From the NCBI RefSeq assembly GCF_018403325.1, contig NZ_BOSL01000001.1, positions 620,001 through 684,000 of the forward strand: a stretch of DNA of 64,000 bases. Direction: 5' to 3'. Below, piece after piece: positions 16,603 to 25,035 of the stretch. Position numbers and translations under genes: made by a program. The notes under the pieces were generated by a model. It saw only the letters and a list, made by a program, of their open reading frames with translations. It was not told where the DNA came from and did no database searches. Positions within the stretch are counted from its first letter, which is position 1; each line of letters starts with the position of its first letter. The DNA comes from Paenibacillus vini (GTDB lineage: Bacteria > Bacillota > Bacilli > Paenibacillales > Paenibacillaceae).

Positions 16603-16649
16603 ATTAAAGAAGTCTACCGTCAGCCGTTTAGACGGTAGACTTCTTTAAT
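16603..16649 (+). terminator. Perfect 19-bp hairpin directly after the peptide gene
   Basis: ATTAAAGAAGTCTACCGTC (16603-16621) is exactly complementary to 16631-16649 across a 9-nt loop. The right arm ends in an AT-rich stretch with only a short T run. It begins 1 nt after the stop codon. It can act as a partial terminator or as a 3' stabiliser, giving more peptide mRNA than downstream mRNA. Confidence 0.75.
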
Positions 16650-16672
16650 CTCTGTAAAGGGGGATGGAAGGG

Positions 16673-17968
16673 TTGAAATTTGCGAAAATATATATAATTG
16701 TATTATTTTTAGGTAATTTATTACTCATTACAGCATGTTCAAATACTAAAGAGCAAATAAGTTATACCAGTGATCCGGAGATGAAGGCAACTTTAAAGGT
16801 TATGACAATTGAAAGTGAAGATCAATTTATGGCGGAAGTCGGGGATTTCTTTAAGGCCAAGTATCCGAATATTGAAATAAATGTGATTAATTATTTTGGA
16901 GATAACTTGGAGAAGGCAATGAATGAGGAAAAGCCGGATGTAGTCATACATTCCGTTCAAGATTACGAACAACTTATTGAACAAGATAAACTCTATGATT
17001 TAAGTAATTTGCTTTCGAATGATAAATTCAACCTTGAAGGGGTTCATCAGGAGTTTGTTGATTATCTTAGATTGATAGGGGGCGGCAAGCTCTATGGACT
17101 TCCTCCAGAATTCCAAACTAAAGCGATTTACTATAACAAAGACTTATTTGATAAATACAAAATACCCTATCCACAGGATCAAATGACATGGGAGGAAATG
17201 ATTCAATTGGCCAAACGCTTTCCTTCAGGTGATGGGGTGAGTGGTTTATACATGTTGAATTTTTCTGCCTTTGTTGATGATATGGCATGGAGCCGCGACT
17301 TAAGTATGATCAATATCAAAGATATGAAGCTGACCATTAATTCTGCATCATATAAGAAGATATTTGAAACTATAGTAGATGCATACATGTCGAAAACAGT
17401 AGTAATTCCCGAAATGGACCAGTTTGAAGTATATGATCCTTTTATTAGCGGCACTAGTGCTATGACTGTGGATTATTATTATTACATTAATAACAAGATT
17501 AACTGGGCCAAAGCGGAAAAGGGGGATAAGTTCCAATTAAATTGGGATGTAGTATCTGCTCCAGTTGATGAGAAAAGTCGGGACACCTCACCTTACTATT
17601 ACTTTGGTGGAATTACAAGTATAAATGTTGACTCTGAACAAAAACAGGCAGCTTGGGAACTTATAAAGTTCGTGAATGGAGAAGAGTTTGCAAAAATGAA
17701 GTCAAAAACGTCAGGTTTCGTTCCGTCTACAAGAACGGATTTTATCTATAATCCTGAAGGGAAAAGGATGGAGGCTTTTTATGTTTTAAAGCCTAGGGAC
17801 AAATGGATGCCCCATGAATACTACAGTGCTCCGCCGAAGGGCTTTTTTGCAGGTATGGAAGGAATCATTAACTCCGAACTAAAGGCTGTAACCGTGGGCG
17901 CCAAATCCCTTGATGAAGCTATAGCTTCCATGCAAGAAAGAGGGCAGCGATTGCTGGATCAGAAATAG
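16673..17968 (+). CDS. Extracellular solute-binding lipoprotein, family 1 (paralogue 1)
   Basis: A 431-residue lipoprotein: signal peptide with lipobox LLITAC (lipid-bearing C22 from the TTG start), then a family-1 solute-binding fold with KYPNIEINVINYF, KLYGLPPEF, YNKDLFDKYKIPYP, MTWEEM and YDPFISGTSAMTVDYYYY. The TTG at 16673 is preferred to ATG 16664 because GGGGG (16659-16663) abuts the ATG and stands 9 nt before the TTG. It differs from its four paralogues by being visibly AT-richer. No permease for it exists in the window, so its role (uptake, sensing, or protection of the producer) is open. Confidence 0.88.
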   Translation: MKFAKIYIIVLFLGNLLLITACSNTKEQISYTSDPEMKATLKVMTIESEDQFMAEVGDFFKAKYPNIEINVINYFGDNLEKAMNEEKPDVVIHSVQDYEQLIEQDKLYDLSNLLSNDKFNLEGVHQEFVDYLRLIGGGKLYGLPPEFQTKAIYYNKDLFDKYKIPYPQDQMTWEEMIQLAKRFPSGDGVSGLYMLNFSAFVDDMAWSRDLSMINIKDMKLTINSASYKKIFETIVDAYMSKTVVIPEMDQFEVYDPFISGTSAMTVDYYYYINNKINWAKAEKGDKFQLNWDVVSAPVDEKSRDTSPYYYFGGITSINVDSEQKQAAWELIKFVNGEEFAKMKSKTSGFVPSTRTDFIYNPEGKRMEAFYVLKPRDKWMPHEYYSAPPKGFFAGMEGIINSELKAVTVGAKSLDEAIASMQERGQRLLDQK

Positions 17969-18007
17969 CCTTCATGGATAGCCGGGCATTCGCCTAGATA
18001 CAAAATA

Positions 18008-19849
18008 ATGAGAAAGAGTGTAGCCGAGGTGAACCATAAGGGAGTCCTTCGTGGATTATTGTTTGAAATCGTTCCGTTCATATGGAAATCGGCTCCTGTC
18101 CGATTGGCTGTAATGATGGTCATTCGGATCGTTGAGGCCTTGCAGCCGGCGGTTCAAATCTATCTGACCAAGCGACTGGTAGAGCAAGCCGCCGTATTGT
18201 TCCAAGGAAATAAGGAAATGCTGCTGCCGGCGTTGACGACGATCAGCTGGCAGGCCCTATTTTTTCTGACTGCCCTAGGTTTAAGGTCGCTGGCTCATAT
18301 GCTTCTTGTGGTGATCAAGCAAAAGGCGCAGTTTCAAATGGACCGGGAGATCGCCGATAAGTGTTCCAGACTGGATTATATCTATTTCGAGCAATCCGAA
18401 TACTATGACCGCCTGCAGAGAGTCACACAAGGACTTGCTTATCGCGGGCTTTCGGTGTTGGATCATTTTTTCTTGGTGCTGCAAAGTATCATTACGTTAG
18501 TTTCACTGCTTTTTGTTCTGGCCGGGTTTCATTGGATGCTGTCCGTGGGAGTGCTGTGTTTAATCATACCTTCCTTCCTGATCAATATGAAACTGGGCCA
18601 GAAAAGATATAAGCAGATGATCGAGCAAACCCCGTCAAGCCGTAAAGTTCAATATCTTATGAGATTGATGACCAGCAGGGAGTCCGCCAAGGAAATGAAG
18701 CTGTTCAAGCTGTATCCTTACATCATCGATCAATGGGGCAAGTTGTACTGGAAAAATGCGAAGGAAAAGGCCGCGCTGGAAAAGTCGGGCCAGTGGCTTG
18801 GCGGTTTCTCCGAGACTTTTTCTTACGCGTTTACGGCCCTTGCTACTGTGGTTGTTCTTTTAATTAGTTTTACGGGCGGCCTTACGATCGGGGTCTTTGT
18901 GGCGATGATTCAGACCGTGACGACGGCCAAAGACAGTGTGATGCTGATTGCCGCGAATTTGTCGGGCATTTATGAGAACGCCCTGTTTACAAGCGAACTG
19001 ATCCAGTTTCTGCATCTTCCGGATAAAAAACCGGATGAGCGAATGGAATTACGGAAGCTGGTGCCCGGATCCCATGAAGCGACGATTGGCGGTCTGGAGG
19101 TAGCGGGACTGAGCTTTACCTATCCCAATCAGAGTGTGCCTGCCTTGTCGGATGTCGAGTTTCACATTAAGCCGGGACAGCGAGTGGCTATTGTCGGACA
19201 TAACGGGGCCGGTAAAAGTACGTTGGCCAAATGCCTGCTTGGCCTTTATAGACCTCAATACGGAAATGTACTTTGGAATGGGAAGGATATTTTCACGGAC
19301 GAAGACGCCAAGTTGGTTAGCGCGGTTTTTCAGGATTTTATGCAGTATCAATTAACGTTGAAGGAGAATATCGGGTTCGGACAGATCTCGGCCCTGGACA
19401 ATAGAGAACAGTTGAATATTGCGGCGATCAAGACAGGGGTGGACTTCATTTCACACTCACTCCCACAGGGATATGACACGCTATTGGGCCATGAATATGA
19501 AGGGGGCAAAGAATTGTCTCAAGGCCAATGGCAGAAGGTTGCGTTAAGCCGTTCCTTCTTTAATGCGGATGCCGAGCTGGTTATTTATGACGAACCCACT
19601 TCCGCACTAGACCCGATTGCCGAAGCCGCCTTATTCGAACGATTCTCCGAATTGGTGGAGGGGAAAACGAGCATTATGATTTCCCATCGGCTGGGAAGCT
19701 GCCGTAATGCGGACTTGATTTTAGTGCTGAAAGACGGACGTCTTGTCGAGCAAGGAACTCATTCCCAACTGATCCAGCGTCAAGGGGAGTATGCACGTAT
19801 GTATGGAGCCCAGTCCCAATGGTATGACATGAACGGAGTGATTGCATGA
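18008..19849 (+). CDS. Exporter-type ABC transporter (fused membrane and ATPase domains), no C39 peptidase
   Basis: 613 residues: a six-helix membrane domain starts almost at once, and a nucleotide-binding domain follows with Walker A GHNGAGKST (about 397-405), signature LSQGQ (about 502), Walker B LVIYDEPTSALD and the H-loop ISHRLGS. The layout is that of NisT/SpaT-like peptide exporters. There is no N-terminal C39 protease domain, which suits a substrate without a leader. No good ribosome-binding site precedes the ATG; a GTG at 18029 is possible. Its stop overlaps the next start (ATGA), the first of three such couplings. Confidence 0.88.
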   Translation: MRKSVAEVNHKGVLRGLLFEIVPFIWKSAPVRLAVMMVIRIVEALQPAVQIYLTKRLVEQAAVLFQGNKEMLLPALTTISWQALFFLTALGLRSLAHMLLVVIKQKAQFQMDREIADKCSRLDYIYFEQSEYYDRLQRVTQGLAYRGLSVLDHFFLVLQSIITLVSLLFVLAGFHWMLSVGVLCLIIPSFLINMKLGQKRYKQMIEQTPSSRKVQYLMRLMTSRESAKEMKLFKLYPYIIDQWGKLYWKNAKEKAALEKSGQWLGGFSETFSYAFTALATVVVLLISFTGGLTIGVFVAMIQTVTTAKDSVMLIAANLSGIYENALFTSELIQFLHLPDKKPDERMELRKLVPGSHEATIGGLEVAGLSFTYPNQSVPALSDVEFHIKPGQRVAIVGHNGAGKSTLAKCLLGLYRPQYGNVLWNGKDIFTDEDAKLVSAVFQDFMQYQLTLKENIGFGQISALDNREQLNIAAIKTGVDFISHSLPQGYDTLLGHEYEGGKELSQGQWQKVALSRSFFNADAELVIYDEPTSALDPIAEAALFERFSELVEGKTSIMISHRLGSCRNADLILVLKDGRLVEQGTHSQLIQRQGEYARMYGAQSQWYDMNGVIA

Positions 19850-20733
19850 AAAAAGTACTTGATCCGATAAGCAAGCTATTTATCTCTTCAAAAGCTAAGG
19901 CGCAACGTAAGGTGCTCACGGAGGGAGCTCTTCCCCGGGGAGGGAAAGTAGGCGACTTTCTTCCTCTATTTAAAGGGCGAGACCAAATGGGAAGAAAGGT
20001 GAAGTCAGAGGAGCTTCCCGGACGTCTTTCAAAATTGATTTTTCTAAGTGACAGCTGCGGGTCCTGTGTCGAAGTGCTAAAGCAGTTGGCGGGCTACTCT
20101 CAAAGAAATCATTTTCTGGTCCTGAAAGGTGATCCCGAGCCTTACTCGGATGCCGATCTGGGGGATATTTCATATAAGTTTCCTATCTTAAGGTCTTCCA
20201 AAATAATAGAGATGTTCGGAATTCAGCGGGTCCCGACCGTTGTAACCGTAAATGCGGAGGGGAGGATCGAGAGCGTCGACGAGTTAGCCAATCCCGGACA
20301 GCTGGGCTCTAGTTTGGAATTGTCCTCCCCGACATGGCCTAGCCGTGATCAGGGGTTGCCTTTAGGCAGCCTGTTTCCAGAAGGGATGGTGGGGGAGGAG
20401 GGGGGAATCGTTCTTTTCTTGTCAACGGACTGTTTGTCATGCCTGGACATTTTCTCCAAGCTTAGTACGCTCATTGAAACATGGCCCGCCAAAAGAACTA
20501 TTCTCTACATTCAAGGCGACGAGTCCAAAGTGAATAAGCTTGTGAAGGAGTACCGGATTACTTCCCCGTTTGTTCTATACGGTCCTGATCAAAGGGAAAA
20601 GCTTAAAACCTCGGTTTTTCCTTATCTATATCTTCTTTCCGGGGACGGCTACGTTTTATCGAAAGGAACCGTTAGGGACGCTAAGGAGCTTGAATCATTA
20701 GTGAACATGCAAAAGGAGCCTATATATGATTAA
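19846..20733 (+). CDS. Tandem thioredoxin-fold protein
   Basis: 295 residues in two thioredoxin-like halves. The first has CGSC (C71, C74) and a cis-proline-type RVPT (P130); the second has CLSC (C196, C199) and VFPYLY (P259). Each half is followed by a G-D/E-G-R/Y strand typical of the fold. There is no signal peptide or membrane helix, so it should act in the cytoplasm. It overlaps the transporter by 4 nt and the next gene by 8 nt. Reduction or sulfur relay on the peptide before export is a reasonable guess, not a demonstrated role. Confidence 0.78.
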   Translation: MKKVLDPISKLFISSKAKAQRKVLTEGALPRGGKVGDFLPLFKGRDQMGRKVKSEELPGRLSKLIFLSDSCGSCVEVLKQLAGYSQRNHFLVLKGDPEPYSDADLGDISYKFPILRSSKIIEMFGIQRVPTVVTVNAEGRIESVDELANPGQLGSSLELSSPTWPSRDQGLPLGSLFPEGMVGEEGGIVLFLSTDCLSCLDIFSKLSTLIETWPAKRTILYIQGDESKVNKLVKEYRITSPFVLYGPDQREKLKTSVFPYLYLLSGDGYVLSKGTVRDAKELESLVNMQKEPIYD

Positions 20734-21184
20734 CGAAAATGGTCCGGATCTCTGGAGTTTCCTTCCGGATAAAGATTATATAGATCAGAGCGGTAACGCC
20801 CTGAATCTTCGTTCCATTCAAGAAAGAAAAGTGCTGCTGTTCATTTCAATGCACTGTGTCCGATGTATGGAGTTGGTGCCAGAGCTTCAGCAGATCCATT
20901 TGCCTCAGGCCCGCGTGATTCTATTTTCTACGGGGAGCGAAGAGGACCATAAAGAACTGGATGAATTTCTTCAGCGGAAGTGGCCGATCATTTCGCTATC
21001 TTCAGAACAAATGGAACAGGATTTTCTGATCCGTTCTCATCCCTTTGGTTTGGTCGCCAATGAGAATCATCAGATTTGTGACAAAGGGACGGTCTATTCC
21101 TCAAACGAGTTGTTGGAGTTGGTCGGAACACGTGGAGAAGGGACCCTCATAAGTGTCTTAAGAAATTATGTCAGGAGGAAATGA
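20726..21184 (+). CDS. Thioredoxin-fold protein, cytoplasmic
   Basis: 152 residues with one thioredoxin-like domain: strand KVLLFIS, then CVRC (C44, C47) and ARVILFSTGSEEDHKEL. The cis-proline region is HPFGLV. No export signal is seen. It overlaps the tandem protein by 8 nt and the desulfurase by 4 nt, so all four genes from the transporter on are translationally coupled. Confidence 0.75.
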   Translation: MINENGPDLWSFLPDKDYIDQSGNALNLRSIQERKVLLFISMHCVRCMELVPELQQIHLPQARVILFSTGSEEDHKELDEFLQRKWPIISLSSEQMEQDFLIRSHPFGLVANENHQICDKGTVYSSNELLELVGTRGEGTLISVLRNYVRRK

Positions 21185-22374
21185 TGAACTCTTTATATTT
21201 TGATTATTGTGCATCCACTCCTTTGCATCCTCGGGCGTATCGGACACTGATGGACTCGGCCAAGCATAATTATGCCAATCCGTCATCCATGCATGAAATG
21301 GGTTTTGAGGCGAGTCTTCGGGTGGAGGAATCCAGAGAGCAAATAGCCAGACATCTTCAAGTTAAAGCTACGGAAGTGATTTTCACGTCCGGGGCGACAG
21401 AAAGCAATAACCTTGCAATTGTAGGTGTGGCCCGGGCCTGGAAGAAGCGGACGGGGCGAAATCCCCATATTATTTTATCCCAAATTGAGCATTCTTCCGT
21501 ATACCAATGCGGTAAACAACTGGCGGAGGAAGGAGTTGAAGTGTCGTTTCTTCCCGTCAACAGTAACGGGATCGTAAGTCCGGTATCCGTGAAGGAGTCA
21601 CTGCAAGCCAATACCATCCTCGTGAGCGTGATGCATGTGAATAATGAAACAGGAGCCGTGCAGCCGATTGCCGAAATTGCGGAATTGCTAAAGTCGGAAC
21701 CGCAAATTCATTTTCATGTGGATGGGGTACAGGGATTTGGAAAATTACAGGTTGAGTTAGAACATATCGATTTATACACTGTGTCAGGACACAAAATCGG
21801 GGGACCCAAGGGCATCGGACTGCTAGTAGCCAAAGAGTATATTGAGATAGGCCCGCTGATGTACGGCGGCGAGCAGGAACAGGGTGTAAGACCGGGCACT
21901 ACGAACGTTCCCGCGGTATTAAGTTTTACCGAAGCCATCGTGGCCTCCCTTGAGGAACGGCAAGAGAAGTTTGAGTATTTGACGACTCTGCATGGTTTGG
22001 TCTGTTCCAGATTGGCTACGATTCCCGGGTTAGTAATGAATAGTCCATTACCCCCGCTTTCTTCCCCTCATATCATTAACTTTTCATATCGGGGGAGAGG
22101 GGTCACTTCGGCGATGATGATTAGCATGCTGGCCAAACAAGGAATTATAGTCTCTTCACAATCCGCTTGTTCGTCAAAGGCTAAACTTAGCAGGGTTTTA
22201 ATGGCTATGACGCAGGATGAAACGATTTCTTCCAGCAGTATCAGACTCAGCTTGCATGAGATGGTTACACAGGAGGACGCCGTATACTTGGTTGCTGCTA
22301 TTGAACGGATGGTAAGTCAATTGAAGTCTAAAAATAAATTCGATCTACTGCAAAAGCACCATGTGAACAGCTAA
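21181..22374 (+). CDS. Cysteine desulfurase, NifS/IscS class V aminotransferase fold
   Basis: A PLP enzyme that takes sulfur from cysteine as an enzyme-bound persulfide and leaves alanine. All key residues are present: H104 (IEHSSV), D181 and Q184 (VDGVQGFGK), the PLP lysine K205 (SGHKIGGPKG) and the persulfide cysteine C330 in SSQSACSSK. The family more often has SSGSACSS; Gly is replaced by Gln. No IscU, SufU or ThiI partner lies nearby. Its coupling to thioredoxin-fold genes and a peptide exporter is unusual and suggests a dedicated sulfur donor. Confidence 0.9.
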   Translation: MMNSLYFDYCASTPLHPRAYRTLMDSAKHNYANPSSMHEMGFEASLRVEESREQIARHLQVKATEVIFTSGATESNNLAIVGVARAWKKRTGRNPHIILSQIEHSSVYQCGKQLAEEGVEVSFLPVNSNGIVSPVSVKESLQANTILVSVMHVNNETGAVQPIAEIAELLKSEPQIHFHVDGVQGFGKLQVELEHIDLYTVSGHKIGGPKGIGLLVAKEYIEIGPLMYGGEQEQGVRPGTTNVPAVLSFTEAIVASLEERQEKFEYLTTLHGLVCSRLATIPGLVMNSPLPPLSSPHIINFSYRGRGVTSAMMISMLAKQGIIVSSQSACSSKAKLSRVLMAMTQDETISSSSIRLSLHEMVTQEDAVYLVAAIERMVSQLKSKNKFDLLQKHHVNS

Positions 22375-22409
22375 TTAACATTGGCAGTGCATCGTCATGG
22401 GGGATCGTT

Positions 22410-23702
22410 ATGAAAAAAAGATTGAAGATCGTATTAACTATTATGGTATGGTCTCTGCTTGTCGTGGCTTGTTCGCCCAATAAAGAAACGGTTAAATATG
22501 AAGGCGACTCGGAAATGACGGCCACCTTGAAAATTTTGACGATTACAGATGAAAGATATTTCAAGGAGAAGTATGGGGATTTATTCAAGGTAAAGTATCC
22601 GAATATTGAAATTCAACTAGTCCGGTATACGCCAGCTAATATGGACAAGGTAATTAAGGAAGAAAAGCCGGATCTCTTTATTCTTTCATTTGAGGAGTAC
22701 AAGGAATATTTGCAAAAAAACCGGGTATATGACCTGGATGCCCTCTTCTCCAACGATGCGTTTCAACTTGAAGGAATCCACCCGGAAATCGTCAATTATT
22801 TACGACAAATTGGGAACGGGAAACTATACGGACTTCCCACTGAATTTATGAGTAAGGCGGTTTTTTACAATAAGGATTTGTTTGATAAGTACGGCATTCC
22901 CTATCCTCAAGATGGTATGACATGGGAAGAGATTTTTCAACTGGCGGAGCGGTTTCCGGCAGAAGACGGAGTGTACGGATTTTACAAGATTTTTTCCGAT
23001 CTGGTGGAAGATTTGGCATGGAGTCGGGGAGTAAACCCAATTAATACGAAAGAGATGAAGGTAACATTGGACACGGCATCCTACAAAGAGATATTTGAAA
23101 TGATCTGGGATGCTCATGAATCGAAGTCCGCCACATTTCCTGAGCTGGATCCATTTGAAGTCTATGATCCCTTTGTTACAGGTAAAAGTGCCATGACCGT
23201 GGATTATAACTACTATATAAAAGGTCATATCAATTGGGCCAAAGCGGAACAGGGTAACAAGTTCAATTTGAATTGGGATTTAGCCTCCGGACCGGTCAAG
23301 GAATCAAGCCGTGATACGTCACCTTATTTTCAGATCGGCGGTATTTATGCAATCAATGCGGATTCGGAGCAAAAACAGGCGGCATGGGAATACATTAAAT
23401 TCGCCAGCAGCGAAGAATTGGCCAGGGTGAATTCAAAATCTCTCTCTCACCTCGGTTTGTTTACACGGACGAATGCCATCCCTAACCCGGATGGTAAGCG
23501 AATGGAAGCCTTTTATAATTTGAAACCTGACGTAAATACCCATAGTTTTGTAGATTATGATCTGCTTCCACCGAGAACTTATACGAACTTGAAAGGTATT
23601 ATCGGTTCTGAAGCTAAAGCTGTAATGGTAGGTGCCAAAACCCGCGACGAGGCGATTGAATCAATGCAGGAGCGGGGGCAGCGGTTACTGGATGAGAAGT
23701 GA
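22410..23702 (+). CDS. Extracellular solute-binding lipoprotein, family 1 (paralogue 2)
   Basis: 430 residues, start MKKRLKIVLTIMVW behind GGGGG, lipobox LVVAC (C21). It shares all landmark segments of the family in this island: KYPNIEI, KLYGLPTEF, YNKDLFDKYGIPYP, YDPFVTGKSAMTVDYNYY and the C-terminal QERGQRLLDEK. It begins 35 nt after the desulfurase stop, with no terminator between, so it belongs to the same transcript. Confidence 0.88.
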   Translation: MKKRLKIVLTIMVWSLLVVACSPNKETVKYEGDSEMTATLKILTITDERYFKEKYGDLFKVKYPNIEIQLVRYTPANMDKVIKEEKPDLFILSFEEYKEYLQKNRVYDLDALFSNDAFQLEGIHPEIVNYLRQIGNGKLYGLPTEFMSKAVFYNKDLFDKYGIPYPQDGMTWEEIFQLAERFPAEDGVYGFYKIFSDLVEDLAWSRGVNPINTKEMKVTLDTASYKEIFEMIWDAHESKSATFPELDPFEVYDPFVTGKSAMTVDYNYYIKGHINWAKAEQGNKFNLNWDLASGPVKESSRDTSPYFQIGGIYAINADSEQKQAAWEYIKFASSEELARVNSKSLSHLGLFTRTNAIPNPDGKRMEAFYNLKPDVNTHSFVDYDLLPPRTYTNLKGIIGSEAKAVMVGAKTRDEAIESMQERGQRLLDEK

Positions 23703-23721
23703 AGAAATAGGGGGCACAGAA

Positions 23722-25011
23722 TTGAAAACCCGAGTAACAGCCGTGTTTGCAGGAATGATCGTTCTATCTCTTCTTATTTCCTGCTCACCCAGTAAAGAAA
23801 CTGTTGAGTACGAAGGCGACCCGCAGATGAATGCCAATCTGAAAATCATGACAGTCGACAGCAAAGATGACTTTATGCAGGATTACGGCGACTTGTTTAA
23901 TGCGAAGTATCCGAATATTGAACTGAATGTGGTTTCTTTTCAAGAAAGCAATCTCCAAGAAGTATTGAAGCAAGAAAAGCCCGATATCTTCCTAACCTCG
24001 CAGAACGTATATGAACAACTTCTTCATGAGAGCAAGCTGTATGATCTGGATGCATTACTTAACACAGATGCCTTTAATCTCGAAGGAGTTCATCAGGGGA
24101 TTGTCGACTCCCTTAGAGACGCCGGTAACGGGAAACTATACGGACTCCCTTCCGTGTTTCTGACAAAAGCTCTATTTTATAATAAAGATTTGTTCGACAA
24201 CTACGGTATTCCATATCCTCAGGACCGAATGACATGGGAAGAGGTTCTTCAATTAGCTGCACGATTTCCGGCAAGGGACGGAGTTAGCGGATTGTTTATG
24301 CGTGACTTTTACTCATTATCGGAAGATATGGCTCGCTGTTACGGACTAAGCAAGGTTAACGTCAAAGATCAGAAGGTAACGGTAAATACGGCTTCATATA
24401 AAAGTATTTTTCAAGACATTCTCGGAGCCTACGAAGCAAAGGTAGTTGTACTGCCTGAAGTTGATCTTTTCGAGGTTTATGATCCATTTATAACAGGTGC
24501 TAGTGCCATGACGGTGGATTATTACTATTACATTAACCACAACATAATCCCCGCCAAAGCGGGAACTGGAGATAAGCCTCTCTTAAACTGGGATGTAGCC
24601 ACGGCTCCGGTGAAGGAGACGAACCGTGATACTTCGCCTTATTTTAACATTGCCGCTATTTTTTCTATTCATTCCGAATCGGAGCAAAAACAGGCGGCCT
24701 GGGAATTCGTTAAGTTTGTTAATGGTGAAGAATTCGCAAAAGCCAAGTCAAAAACAAATGGGTTTACGCTGCCTGCGCGAACGGATTACATTTACAACCC
24801 TGAAGGAAAGAATCTGGGCGCTTTTTATAGCTTAAGACCTGATGTGAATCCCATCCAGATCGCTTATGATAACGTCCCGAAAGGGTTTTATACCCATATG
24901 AAGGAGATTATCAGTTCCGAGGGTAAAGCCGTTATGGTCGGCGTTAAAACCCTCGACGAGGCGATTGCCTCGATGGAGGAGCGGGGGCAGAGGCTGTTAG
25001 ATCAAAAATGA
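23722..25011 (+). CDS. Extracellular solute-binding lipoprotein, family 1 (paralogue 3)
   Basis: 429 residues from a TTG at 23722, 7 nt after AGGGGG and 19 nt after the previous stop. The signal peptide ends in LLISC (C21). The open frame extends upstream to 23632 inside paralogue 2, but only the TTG gives a signal peptide with a charged start (MKTR). Landmarks: KYPNIELNVVSF, KLYGLPSVF, YDPFITGASAMTVDYYYY and MEERGQRLLDQK. Confidence 0.87.
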   Translation: MKTRVTAVFAGMIVLSLLISCSPSKETVEYEGDPQMNANLKIMTVDSKDDFMQDYGDLFNAKYPNIELNVVSFQESNLQEVLKQEKPDIFLTSQNVYEQLLHESKLYDLDALLNTDAFNLEGVHQGIVDSLRDAGNGKLYGLPSVFLTKALFYNKDLFDNYGIPYPQDRMTWEEVLQLAARFPARDGVSGLFMRDFYSLSEDMARCYGLSKVNVKDQKVTVNTASYKSIFQDILGAYEAKVVVLPEVDLFEVYDPFITGASAMTVDYYYYINHNIIPAKAGTGDKPLLNWDVATAPVKETNRDTSPYFNIAAIFSIHSESEQKQAAWEFVKFVNGEEFAKAKSKTNGFTLPARTDYIYNPEGKNLGAFYSLRPDVNPIQIAYDNVPKGFYTHMKEIISSEGKAVMVGVKTLDEAIASMEERGQRLLDQK

Positions 25012-25035
25012 AAATGATAGAATGGGGGCGAACAA

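Noticed and set aside
18008-18400. C39 peptidase domain at the N-terminus of the island transporter
   Set aside because: The membrane domain begins at once and no Cys/His protease motif is found.
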